A program made the translations under genes and the position numbers. The notes beneath the pieces are model-generated. The model saw only the letters and a program-made list of their open reading frames with translations, did no database searches and had not been told where the DNA came from. From Phlebopus portentosus (lineage: Eukaryota > Basidiomycota > Agaricomycetes > Boletales > Boletinellaceae), in the NCBI GenBank assembly GCA_037892935.1, contig JAYXKI010000012.1, forward strand, positions 62,001 to 126,000: a DNA stretch of 64,000 nucleotides, written 5' to 3'. How positions within the stretch are numbered: the stretch's first letter is position 1; every line of letters starts with the position of its first letter. This document shows positions 34,373-45,682 of this stretch, one piece after another.

Positions 34373-35611
34373 ATGTCATCCGGATCTGAGGTGAGTCCGA
34401 ATTTTGCCTCTCTGTTCATCTCACGAATTGTATATACTCTTCAGGAATATTTATGGGATACAGATGGTCGCATAGAATATAGCAGCGGCTGGCAACTTAC
34501 AGAGATACCCTGCGATGAGACATGTGAAGAAGGCACGTTCCATTCAACAACAACGCGAGGCGCTACAGCGTCTCTATCATTCTTAGGTGTGTACGAGTTG
34601 AATTTCAAGGGACAGCATTTTTGATTTTATGAACCTAGGTTCTCAAGTCACAGTGAATGGGTACATTTTTCCCGGAGATGCTACTGTATCAGCAAAATAC
34701 TCGATTGACGGTGGAGAGTCAGAGACAAGGACGGAAGCATCAAACTCCGGAGGCCAGGTCTACCTGTCTACAGACTTGTTCACGTCCGATGCTCTTCCTC
34801 TTGCCCAGCACAGCATAAGGGTCGAAGTCGACGGCACATCCTCCTCGCGCAACTACTCAATCGTCTACTTCCTTGTCAATAGCAATGACCAGGGGGTCGT
34901 GGCATCTTCGTTTAGCTCAAGCACGTCCTCCGGCAGAACAAGCTCGAGTATGACGTCCAACGGTCCGCTTGCAGGCGCGGCCACTACTGGTCCAACTACC
35001 AGCACGTCCGCCGATGCTACGATAACTAGCGCGGCCTCCAATGATACGAGTACGGGCACGACCTTCACTGGCAGTGGACCCAGTGCAATTGCTACAAGAA
35101 GCTCCAGCTCTGTTTCGTTCAACGAGAGTTCTTCATCCACACAAGCCAACTCTGATACTGATGGCGAAGGAGTGCCTGTAGGAGTATTACTTGGAGGGAT
35201 CCTGGGTGGGCTTGGTCTTGTCGCTATCATTGCGCTGATATGCTACCTATTCTACCGGGACAAGAGGAAACGAAGAACTGGACTTGCGAACAATGATCTT
35301 TCTGATGTGCCAAGCCGAGGCCCTCCCTCTCGTGGTAAGATATCAAGAGTTTCTATTGAAAATCAAAGAGATATTTTTCGAATCTGATGACCATGATCTA
35401 CACATTCACAGAGAGGCACGACGCGATCTATCCCTTCATCATTAGTGAGATATTGACATCACCCGACCACACCAGCCCGACAATGCACGATATATCCCCT
35501 AAAGGAAATCCTTATCCAGCCTGGCGAGGTGTGGAATCGACAGAACAAACAGTGTCCTCCGGTCCGATTGACCCACCAGCTTATACTTCTCTCCGTTATT
35601 ACCAGGACTAG
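34373..35611 (+). CDS. Single-pass membrane protein with Ser/Thr-rich stalk
   Basis: Four exons (34373-34390, 34445-34586, 34639-35334, 35412-35611) total 1056 nt, 351 aa. The ectodomain (about 1-140) reads WDTDGRIEYSSGW, CDETCEEGTFHSTTTRGATA, SFLGSQVTVNGYI and KYSIDGG, a pattern I associate with a common Agaricomycete surface-protein architecture of unknown ligand. A Ser/Thr/Ala/Gly-rich stalk (about 140-225) is a likely O-glycosylation zone. One membrane helix follows (about 232-256, VGVLLGGILGGLGLVAIIAL) with a basic stop-transfer RDKRKRR and a Pro-rich cytosolic tail. No clear signal peptide is seen at the chosen start, so the true 5' end may lie upstream. Function unknown; it could be a cell-wall sensor by analogy of layout only. 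Confidence 0.75.
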
Positions 35612-37074
35612 TACCTGGTCCAAAGGGGGTTCTAATCGGAGTTTTCAGGATTACCTTTTCCTTTAAGGAGTAGTTATATTGTTCGTTTATGCGGAAACAT
35701 TTCTCATAGCTGAGACATGCAATCAACGACCGATCAAAGTTTCACTTGTCCAGATTCTGAATGATGCATACTTTCCCCATCCAGGTATATTCAGGAATAG
35801 ATACTTACATCATGCAGAGACTACTTCAATGAACTTGCTGTGCATGGCCTCCCGTCCATCACTCCAGATCCGGATCAGAACTCCATGCTAATGGTTACCT
35901 GCGAAATTCTCGTGCAGGTTGATAAGGTCTCGTCAATAGTGCAGGAACTCTTGAAGACGATAAGAAAAAGCGGACCGCCTAGCCATGAGCAAGGCGATAA
36001 ATGTCTAGGAAATGCTAGGTCAAGTTCTGCCTTCGCCTATGAAGCGAACAGGTCTCTCGGCTACCCGAAGCTCGATCAAAAAGAAAAAAAAAACCCCCGC
36101 GAACTTAGCTTTACAGCTCCTTGAGAACCATGTCTTGATGCCTCTTAATGGACACCAGTGCCACTTTTTAGTTGGCCGGTCAACGGATTTAGCGGCCTGA
36201 ATAGGCTTAGACTTGCATGCAAGGTCTATTCTACTATCTCGTGATATGAGACCTGCTTCATCAGCCACAAGCCTCCGCTCGTCCTTGAAAAAATGTCTTT
36301 AGTATATACAAGTCACAATTTGGGGCGCGAGTACGAGGTCCTTATCATCTCACCGTCTTGTTTTCAAAGTTTCGAAATCAGTAGAAGGAAGAGAAAGCCG
36401 ACAACAGAAGCAACCCATCTGCAGCTCAGAATCGATCCTAGTCGATTGTTGATGTCATGAAGAAAAGAAAGCCGGAGTATGACGTTGAGCTCAATATCTC
36501 AGTGAGGTTGGTCCGGGAGCCACAATTAGCTTCGACGACGAATTGTTTCACTATTCATTGGTCAAGACTCAAAGACAACCTTCGGACACCTCGTAGCCAG
36601 GTCGCATTATTCGTTGGAGATAGATCGGCAGCGCTGTGATGCCCATCTGATGTTGGTTATAAGCTCATCTGAAAACGAAAAAAAAGCTACGTAGAAGAAG
36701 AAAGAGATCACGAAAAAGTCATGTAGATATGATTTTGATAGCCACGCTCATCTATAGCAGAGACGAGAATTAAAGTGCGTATAGAGAAAACTCAATAAGC
36801 GGAGTGGTCTGGCAGAAACAGCGCAGCTCAGTAGACAAGAACGGTAGACATGGGCAGCGTGCCTTAGAGCAGGAGAACGCGGAGGAATTAGTACGCAGCT
36901 GTATTTTTGCGCCACAATAAGGTTTTACAAGGCAACCGCGCACAACACTCTTCCCTTGTGTAAGTATCTACATTTTTGATGAATTTTCGGTACGTAAAGG
37001 GCTCGCAACTTAAGGCTGTTGGAGCCTGCGAACTTCAGCAAGCAACATTACAAATTTGCGAGTTGACTGGAAGT
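35612..37074. other. 1.5-kb convergent intergenic region
   Basis: No supported gene lies between the 3' end of the membrane protein gene (+) and the 3' end of tafazzin (-). There is a short poly-A run near 36085. Other frames are short and unlike known families. Confidence 0.45.
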
Positions 37075-38335
37075 TCAGGGTCGTGGATGGAAAGCCCTCG
37101 GGCCAGTGGCCGCTTCTTCAGAACATCCCAGTAGAGGCCCCGTGGTGGCATATCCGAGTTGTTCCACTGTCCTCTGTAAAACCACGGTTAATGCCTCTCG
37201 GACTCGTCGTTTCTCCGGCGAATCAGGCGGATGCATCGTATGATCTTTTCCGTGTACGTCAATCGTTGGCATTGGAGATCGCACCGCTGCCAATGCTTCT
37301 CGTATGCTGGCGTCGTCAAGAGGAGGGGCGAATGTGATGCTCAGAGACTGACGAAGTCCTGGTAGGAATTTCGCAGGAAAGCCTTTTGGACGCGGCTCTG
37401 GCATGACATTCTCAAATCCTACAGAAAGTTAGGTCAACAATCACTTTGGGTATGTATTAACGGATCAGGAGGTACAGAAACTTCCTACCTGATAACCACA
37501 TAGGAATGATGAGTGGCAAACGCTGAGCCTCCGCGACAATACGACCTCTGTGCACGAACAATCGGTATATGCTTTTTAAAAATATCACCTTTACGGACAT
37601 ACGTTCCCCATTTGAAGCGCGGCAATCTCGCAACAAGGCCTTCCTTAGTTGATGCTCCTATTCCCTTCGTGGGCTTCAGGAGTTCGTACTGGTATGGTTG
37701 ATTCACCTTGCCCTCGCCAAACAAGTGTACCCACCCCCCTTGATCCAGCTTTTTAATTGCGCAGTCAAGGGCCGGTTGAAATACACCCTGTCCACGAAAT
37801 GTCTCGAGAACCTGCCCTTTGCGAAAGAAAGCGGAAAATACACTTTCTGGTCCGGAGTGTGACGATGCTTGTCAGAAACGACGACCAGCTCAGGTAGATA
37901 GGAAACTGACGGATTGGTAAACATGATGTCGGATGCTCCCAATACCCAGCGCATGTCACGCAATTTGAAGTAATAGCGCGCCGGGAGGATGCCCCAGGTC
38001 AGCGGATCATCCAGGCTAAATTTGAATGGCTAATCTCAGTGAACGAGCCATCGAGAGTAAAGCAAAGGCAGTTTCTGACGTTGATATGTGGTTTGAGACT
38101 AAACGGAAAGATTTTAGATATTAGCTATCGATTTCTCGTCGATAACAATACGGTGCTCACCGGTGACAATGCCACGCCCGTTCTTTCGTTCTGCATCATC
38201 GAGCGCGTCGAGAAGGTGGCCGAGACCGCTAACCTTCACAGATTTACAAAATCCAAGCCGTAAAAAAGCTTTACATGCGAAGCCGACTGTTGCAATAGTG
38301 CAGACGGAGAGCAGCCGGTGCACCGACATGGACAT
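37075..38335 (-). CDS. TAZ1: Tafazzin, monolysocardiolipin transacylase
   Basis: Six exons (38335-38161, 38098-38080, 38015-37911, 37842-37603, 37547-37489, 37418-37075) total 942 nt, 313 aa. It remodels cardiolipin acyl chains at mitochondrial membranes. The acyltransferase HX4D motif is spliced together from exons 1-3: VSNHISTLDDPLTWG. Further family signatures are MRWVLGASDIMFTNP, FFRKGQVLETFRGQGVFQPA, DQGGWVHLFGEGKVNQP, LPRFKWGTGRI, IIPMWLSGFENVMPE and SLSITFAPPLDD. The N-terminal hydrophobic stretch (VCTIATVGFACKAFL) fits the membrane-anchoring region. Exon 2 is only 19 nt and carries the catalytic histidine. Two in-frame ATGs (38335, 38329) lie together; either could start translation. 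Confidence 0.94.
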
Positions 38336-39599
38336 GGGTGAAGAAATCGTTTCGCCATGAGTGCTTCTTATTGGGAAAAAAAAGGTATTACGTCATCAAA
38401 GTCCACGTCAGAATCCTCTACGACGACGTCCATGCAATCATGATCATCAAAAAAAAATTACACATTGGATCTCAAGTCTGCCAGCTCTTCCGTGATCCTC
38501 GTCCGTTTTTCTCAGTCTGTATTTTTATGCCTATATAGAATTTACTTGACTCAACACACTGTATCTAGGGAATTTTTCAACGAAGAGAAATCCAGCGGAG
38601 TGCAACCAGTGACGCCGAAGTACTCATCCGAGCTGCTTGTTCATTGTAGGCTGGATCAAACTGATTTGGAACAGAAAAGACTGGTGAGAGAACCTTCTCA
38701 GATTGATTTGGTTCCTGCGACCTACTGTACATCCTTTTGTTCATCAGCAGGTGTGTTTCATGCAAGAACTTCTTTACAGATGCTGGGGACGAAGAGGAAA
38801 ACAGAGAACTAACACAGATATGAGTTGTACCTGAATCTTCAATCGGGAACTTCCTCACTGATAAGAGAACCTTTGGTTATTGATTTGTTATTGCAAGCAG
38901 AACTTTCTTGTCCTTGGTATTGAAAACTCTTGGCTTCACTGGGTTGACAATTTTGCTTGTTGATAAAGCGAGATTCTGGGGAAGTGTACTTGGATCCTAA
39001 GCGCTATCACAATAACTAAAGCAAGAACAAGAGTTAGCATGACGCTCTGGCACCGTCTTTCTTCACCTTTTCTTGAATCTGTACAACGTTTTGGTTGATG
39101 GTTGAGGCCTGTTCGATATCCTCACTTGGCAATCAATATCTGTACAGCCACCGGAGCCTCAAGGTTCAGGTCCAATTGAGACGACAGAAGACCGGCTGCA
39201 TGATATCAATTTCGGAGTGAAGCTTCGATAAGCACATATCGACGCGGCACGAAAGAAGCCTTATCCAACACACTAGACACAGAACTTCTCTGGGTATTTA
39301 AACGCGCTCCCATCGGAATGGCTTAAGGCCCTTTCTCTGACCTCTCCCGATATCGGGCTGCCTCATTGTTGACATCCGCGAGTATCCTGACCTAAGGACT
39401 TAGGAAAGGGGATCAGGACGCCGTGAAAAATCGTCGAGTAACGGATCAACGAATAGAGCAAACCATCGACCACGTCGGTCTTCAAGTCTTCAACCGCGAA
39501 TTTCTCGGGAACGGAAAAGGGAGTTCGCGGGCTATTGTAAAAACGCTGGATCAAGCCTTTCCTTGGATTCTCTAAGCTGTTTGGCGAAAGAACCGAATC
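38336..39599. other. Divergent intergenic region, TAZ1 / purine permease 1
   Basis: About 1.26 kb with no supported gene. It should contain the promoters of both flanking genes, which point away from each other. Confidence 0.45.
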
Positions 39600-42381
39600 A
39601 TGGTCTCATTTATTGATCGTCTCAACGCAAGAGTGCGTCTTCACCTTCTTTCGCGTATACACTGTATGCCCAATTACTCTGATGTGCCGTCTTTGCCTTT
39701 GCAGATCGCTGACACAGCGTTTGGACGATGGTTCCGCTTGGAAGGCTCTGGACATCCCAAGCAACGCGTTGGATCACGTTTCTCTGTGCGTTTGATTGTA
39801 CTTACTTGAATCGGAACAACTCGCTAATGCTACCTCCACGAGGAATTAGACCGAAATCCGTGCTGGTCTCACAACATGGGTTCGCCCTTTCCCTTCACTA
39901 CTCTGTGATCCTACAGATTCTGACAAACGTCCGTCTGCATATCATGACCTACAGGCTTCAATGGCATACATCATCTCCGTGAATGCTTCCATCATATCTG
40001 ATTCAGGAGGGACGTGTGTCTGCCCACCCACTTCGACCGACCAATGCGCGACAGATGTACAATATAGTCTGTGCGTCAATGAGCTGCGGCGGGACTTGAT
40101 CACGGCGACGGCTGCTGCATCGTGCCTTGCGAGCTTCTTGATGGGTGTTTTTGCTAACCTTCCTGTTGGACTCGCCCCAGGTTTGGGAGTCAACGCATAC
40201 GTGCGCTCTCTATTCAATTCCCTTATCCGGTTCTTATTCACCGAGTTGCCTGTTCTCAGCTCGCGTACTCGATTGTTGGTTATCACGGCTCTGGTAATAC
40301 GACGTACAGGGAAGCACTTGCAGCTGTCTTCCTCGAGGGGTGCGTCTCTCATTACGTTTTCTATCAAATAACTCACTAACGGACGAAATTTCCACTTCTG
40401 TTGCCCAAATTGCCGCTCTGGCCCTGATATTTTGCTTGCGCATATCAATTTTACTGGTATCTATCCTTGAATTCGAAACGTTACGGAATTGTATATTTTC
40501 TCTATGGGTACCAAATGACACGGAAATGCGGTTGGACTTTGTTTGAAAACAAACCAGATGGATCTTCTTCGCGCTTTCGATACTTGGTGTTCGGCAATGG
40601 TTTGCCCGCGCGATCCCGCATTCTCTCGTGATGGCCATTGGTGCTGGGATTGGACTATTCATTGCGTATGTTTTCCATCTATTCAAAAACAAACTCTCCA
40701 ACTCATGAGTTTTCTTGTCGTATTTCCTATTTAGATTCGTTGGTCTCTGTACGTCTATTTCACGAAACAATAAAAGTGACCACTACAACCTTAGTTGATC
40801 TTGACGTATTTTAGCTTCGTCTGGTTTATTCGTCGTAGGCGGAAATGTCACGAACCTTGTCGGTCTAGGTGGTTGCAAAACAGAAGGTACGTAATCATCG
40901 TTGTTCTTATCATTGAAGCCAACTTCAACTTTTATCCCCCGTCGACAGACACAGTCGAGGGTATGACCAACTTCTGTGAAAGACGCGTATTGCAGGACCC
41001 AAGAACATGGCTTGGAATTTTCGTTGGCGGGTGAGTAGTTACAAATTCCTTATCGTTCTCTTCTTTATCTAGAGAATGAATTGCGTCATCAACAATTCTG
41101 TACAGTATCCTAACAGTATTCATGATGTTGTACCGTGTCCATGGAGCGATCCTGCTTGGTATTTTCCTGGTCGCAATTATCTCATGGCCGCGCAACACCG
41201 CGGTGACATACTTCCCACATACAGAGAGTGGAGATGACTTGTTCGATTTCTTCAAGAGGGTCGTTTCATTCCATTCATTGAAACAAAGCGGTGCTGCAAT
41301 CGAGGTGCGCATCTCTGATATTCCCTGCTGATTATGCCTCGAGTAGTTATAATTGTTATACATTGTAGTGGGGAAGCTACAGCACCGGCCGCGTGTGGTA
41401 TGCACTTGTCACTTTCCTCTACGTCGATATCCTCGACACGACCGGTACACTATACTCCATGGCCAAGTTCGCTGGTCTCCGAGACCCTGTGACATTTGAC
41501 TTTGAAAACAGTACGATCGCATACTGCGTGGATGCGATTGCAATCTCCATGGGGGCATTGATGGGCACATCACCAGTAACGGCTTTCATTGAGAGTGCTA
41601 CAGGTATTTCGGAAGGAGGAAAAACGGGTATCACTGGTATGGTGGTAGGGCTCATGTTCTTCGTGTGCATATTCTTTGCTCCGATCTTCGCAAGCATTCC
41701 TGGCTGGGCGACGGGAGGCGCATTAGTTATAGTTGGCAGCTTGATGATTCGGAAGTGAGTCTGATGATAGATTGAGTGGGTGAGATTGCTAATCATTCTT
41801 ACAGTGTCAGTGAAATCAACTGGCATTATATTGGTGACTCTGTACCTGCATTCCTTACTCTCATCACTATTCCTCTCACCTACAAGTCCGTTATCCATCC
41901 CAATCTTTCCATCGTAACAAGACTGACCTGATAAATCCGTAGCATGGCATACGGTGTTATTGCAGGCATCATTTCCTACCTCCTTCTCAACGTCCCTCCC
42001 TTCCTCATACGCAAATTCACAAACGGAAAAATCATCCCACCTCACTACGATGTCGGTGAACGATGGAGCGTTCCTCCAGGTGGCTTTGCACCTCTCTGGA
42101 TGCGTAACGTCGTAAGAGGAAACTGGCGACGATTCTGGGAAGATGACGGAGAGGCTGCGAGGAGCGCCGGCCAGCCACAGATGCAGACATCTGATTCCAG
42201 CTCAGACCCAAAAGTGCATACCGTGGATGCGTATATTGCGCCCTCTATCACTGAAGGAGATGCTGTCCATCGGAACGAGGGAGACACGACTGCTGGAAAT
42301 ACTCAGCCACCGCTTCATCGATCACTTTCGATGGAATACGAGAATGAGAAGGTTTCGGAAAGTACTGGCATTACAAAATGA
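39600..42381 (+). CDS. azgA: AzgA-type purine (hypoxanthine/adenine/guanine) permease, copy 1
   Basis: Thirteen exons (39600-39632, 39705-39785, 39850-39879, 39955-40200, 40260-40339, 40558-40665, 40735-40748, 40815-40886, 40949-41030, 41106-41304, 41369-41754, 41805-41885, 41943-42381) total 1851 nt, 616 aa. Plasma-membrane proton symporter of the AzgA branch of nucleobase permeases, 12-14 helices. Signatures: [91 protein letters not shown] and [15 protein letters not shown]. The cytosolic tail starts [19 protein letters not shown]. Exon 7 is 14 nt; intron 5 (218 nt) is about four times the usual size. A paralogue lies in inverted orientation at 45.7-49.2 kb. Confidence 0.93.
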
Positions 42382-43306
42382 GGAGAATAGCAAACGGGGA
42401 AAACTTGTTAACAGGAAGGCTGAGAGGATTCAGACAACGATAGCTCCGCACCCAGAAGGATCGTTATGGCCTTCGCACAAGCTTGATTTGTTGACTATCT
42501 ACGCTCAGTCCTTCCTACCAGAATATCCTCCATGTCATTTTCTATTCCTCTTCTTATTCTCTCACTCGGTCAGCAACATCAACGGTAGATCTTAAGCCCA
42601 GTATCTTGTTTCTTAGGGATATCCCTATCTTCCTTTTCGTCTTCAGCCCCGACGATCCCTATACTGGTTCGTCTTCGAACCCACCTCCACCTCCAAGCCA
42701 TCCTTACCCAAATTTCCACTTTTCCAATTGCGATTTTCTTCTCCCGACTCGAATGTATAATCATTTTGAGGCTAGAGAAATATGGTTTGATTTGATTGGT
42801 TGAATGAGACCTTTGTAAAAGAAATAGTAAGCACAATATTGAGAAGCAGGGGTGGTGGTATTGTATTCAGACGGATGCCGCCGCATCTATAATAAACTGG
42901 GTGAAGAATCCCAACTGGAAGTTCTTTTGCTGACCAAGATCCATACGCAGGTGCTTTTTTGAGGATTCGGTATAGTCCTTTACATTATCAGAAATGCGGC
43001 ATTTATTGTACATACAGGCGGGTACAAAGTCTTCGGCCCCCCCAAGGTGATTTGCATGCCTTCTCGGGAAACAAACGACAGCAAAACAAGGTGATCCCGC
43101 CGAGATGAGCAAGTTGAGGCAAGTGCTATCCAATGCCTATACTACCATATAAAGCATGCAAATCCTCCTTCTTAAAACAACCCACCTGTAGTTCGGGTAT
43201 CAATCCGAATAAATGCTTTCCATGTACATGACGAAACTACGCGACATCAAGCCAATTATCTATAAAACTTGTGTATGCATTATATAATTCGAAAAAGATA
43301 TCCAAA
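42382..43306. other. Convergent intergenic region
   Basis: This separates the 3' ends of purine permease 1 (+) and ERG25 (-). No gene is supported; it includes a pyrimidine-rich part (42.5-42.7 kb). Confidence 0.45.
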
Positions 43307-44456
43307 TCACAGCAATCGCTTCGACTCAGCGATAGACTCAGCAACCAGTCCAGCCTTTTCGTGCTCCTCAACGAGCTTACGCTCAATTTCCTCCTGCTCC
43401 TCCTTCGACGCGCCGTTCGCAAGGGCAGCCTGCTTCGCCTTGTGCAGCTTCTCCTTGTACTCCCGGTACTTGTCGTCCGTGCCGAAGATGTAGTCGAGGT
43501 AGCGGAAAGATGTGGAGAAGTTGTTCACGAAGGCCATGTGGTGGAAGTCGTGGTGGTCTGCGCCGGACCAGAAGGGGAGGATGTGTTGGAGGGACCATGG
43601 GAAGTCTGTTCGGGTAAATAGTTCGGTTGTTAGTTCTCTGATAAATCAACGGGAAATATATCGAAAGAAAACCCACCATAACCAGAGTGCGCATCAACAG
43701 CCTGGAAGAGTCGAAGGGTAATCCAAATATAAACCGCAAAGATATGAAGGTTCTGCGTGAAGTAGCAGTACAGCAACGGTCCGCCAATCGTCCCCGTTCC
43801 AAGGATCAGAACTTCCGCCGGGTGCGCATACTCCGCAGCAAGACCAAACGGAGCGCTGTACTTGTGGTGGATCTTGTGGATGTATTTATAAAACGGACCA
43901 TAGTGCAAGATCTGGTGCGCGACGTAGTGGAAGGCGTCTTCGAAGATGAAGAAGAGGGCCACCTGGCCGAGGATGGTTCGCCAGTCGGGGAAGGGGACTT
44001 GCCAGGTCGACATTCCCAGCGATTCGGCGAGTGGGTGGAACAACCAGATCTAGGAGGAGAAAATCCGACAATCCCATTAGTCCAATTTCATGGAGGAAGA
44101 AGACAACGGGTATTTTGTGGGATAAACCTTACCTGAGGGAGTTCAATCGTGAAATGGGACATCAAGACGAGCTTGGTGCATTCCCACTGCTCAGCCACTG
44201 TAGGGGTTTTGTTCGGCTGGAGCTTCCATCTTCTGAAGTATGGGATGGCGTCGACGATGATCCAAGGTAGGCAGCGCCCGAAGTACACAATCTCGTGCAG
44301 CGCAAAGGACATGAGACCCGTCGCAATTGCCGGGTCGTTGAATGAGAGATACCATTGCGCCCACATGCGCTCTAGCCATGACAGTTGCGTGAAGTCTACG
44401 TTGGCGTAGAGGAACTCTCCCGCCGCGTGAGCGGCTGATGCTGTTACGTTCGACAT
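43307..44456 (-). CDS. ERG25: Sterol C4-methyl oxidase
   Basis: Three exons (44456-44133, 44049-43677, 43605-43307) total 996 nt, 331 aa. ER membrane di-iron enzyme that oxidises the C4 methyl groups of sterol intermediates in ergosterol synthesis. The fatty-acid-hydroxylase histidine boxes are present: HYVAH (in [15 protein letters not shown]), [20 protein letters not shown], and HHDFHHMAF. Hydrophobic segments lie near [29 protein letters not shown], and [10 protein letters not shown]...[14 protein letters not shown]. The C-terminus is a charged helix ending in SKRLL rather than a clear KKxx retrieval signal. Splice phases agree with the ...[17 protein letters not shown]... junction conserved in the family. 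It lies between the two inverted purine permease genes. Confidence 0.94.
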
Positions 44457-45682
44457 TGTTTTCCAAGACCTGAGAATGGAGTGATTGATGAGAACGTCGC
44501 CGACAATGAGGAGGATGCGACGAGGAGGAGGTCAAGGGGGAACGAATGCAACGATTGACCACCGTTTTCAATTTACCAATGAGAAAGAGAAAAGTCACGC
44601 TACTTGAGATGAGATGAACACCGTATCCATTATCCAATCCCAGCCCATTTTACATAACCCACCGACTTTCCCTATTCGCTCCTGAGTTTCGCACCTGAAT
44701 ATCCCTTCCCTTAATGTCAGCGCATCAATATGGTGGGAAAGATCATCTCATCCGACCTCAACTTCCACATTATTCTCAGTTTCTTTTCTTCGAAGAGCTT
44801 GCTACAACGATACTGCAATCAAAACCCCGCTTGTGAGCGATCTGACCAATCAGACGGCTCCGTCGCTGACTTCCAGTCTCTCGTCACCCATGCTTTACTA
44901 CCCCTCGCCTGGCAGTAGCATGTTCTCTTCATCACATTCAAGTCCACGAATTCCGCTATGGCAGCTCACCATGTTGACAAACATTCTCTGGTAAGTATAC
45001 TTTCATCGACCGATAACAGGACGGTAAATCTCATTCCGAATAGCCGTTGTAAATATGTGGCAACAAAAACATCTTTTTCACTTCAATTCCCTTTTAACTA
45101 ATAAGACAAAACGGGCAACAAAAAAGTTCTTCTCTAGGTCTACTTCTCCTTCTGCGTGCTAGCCGACCCGCACGTACGTCGTAATAACAAAAGCCAAGAG
45201 AAATCGAACCAATAAGAAAAGAAAAAAGAGAAGGGACGCGACGGACGGATCCAACCTCGAGTCTGACACATCTACAATACCTACTCGAAAGCCAGATCCA
45301 TAGAAGTAGTCTCGTACGCAATTACAATCTTAAGAACTACACATTCAGGAATCAAAAGAAAGGGAAAAGGCTCTTCAAAAGACAACCATTTAGAAAGAAT
45401 ACAGTTCACTATGTAATAGAAAACTCGAAGGTTCATAGCGAGGGAAAAGTAGAGTGGTAGGTATCTGGGGGAGGATTTTAAGGGAAAGAAAAAAATATGG
45501 GGGATTGTAGATAGAGGGATAGATAGACAGATGAATAAACAGATCTAGCGCCATTGATATCAACTGAGGCTGAATCGAAGGTCTAAGGGAAGGAGGAATA
45601 CGCATAGAGATGAGATGGAGGTTGGCCCATACTTGGCCGCTTTCCGGGGCAGGGAGGGGCAGGATTACATAGAGGCAGCGAT
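44457..45682. other. Intergenic, no supported gene
   Basis: This contains the ERG25 promoter and the 3' flank of purine permease 2. No family-like frame is seen on either strand. Confidence 0.45.

Noticed and set aside
9878..44456. Idea of a lipid gene cluster (AUR1, TAZ1, ERG25)
   Set aside because: The genes are 27 and 5 kb apart, on mixed strands, with unrelated genes between; no sign of a cluster.
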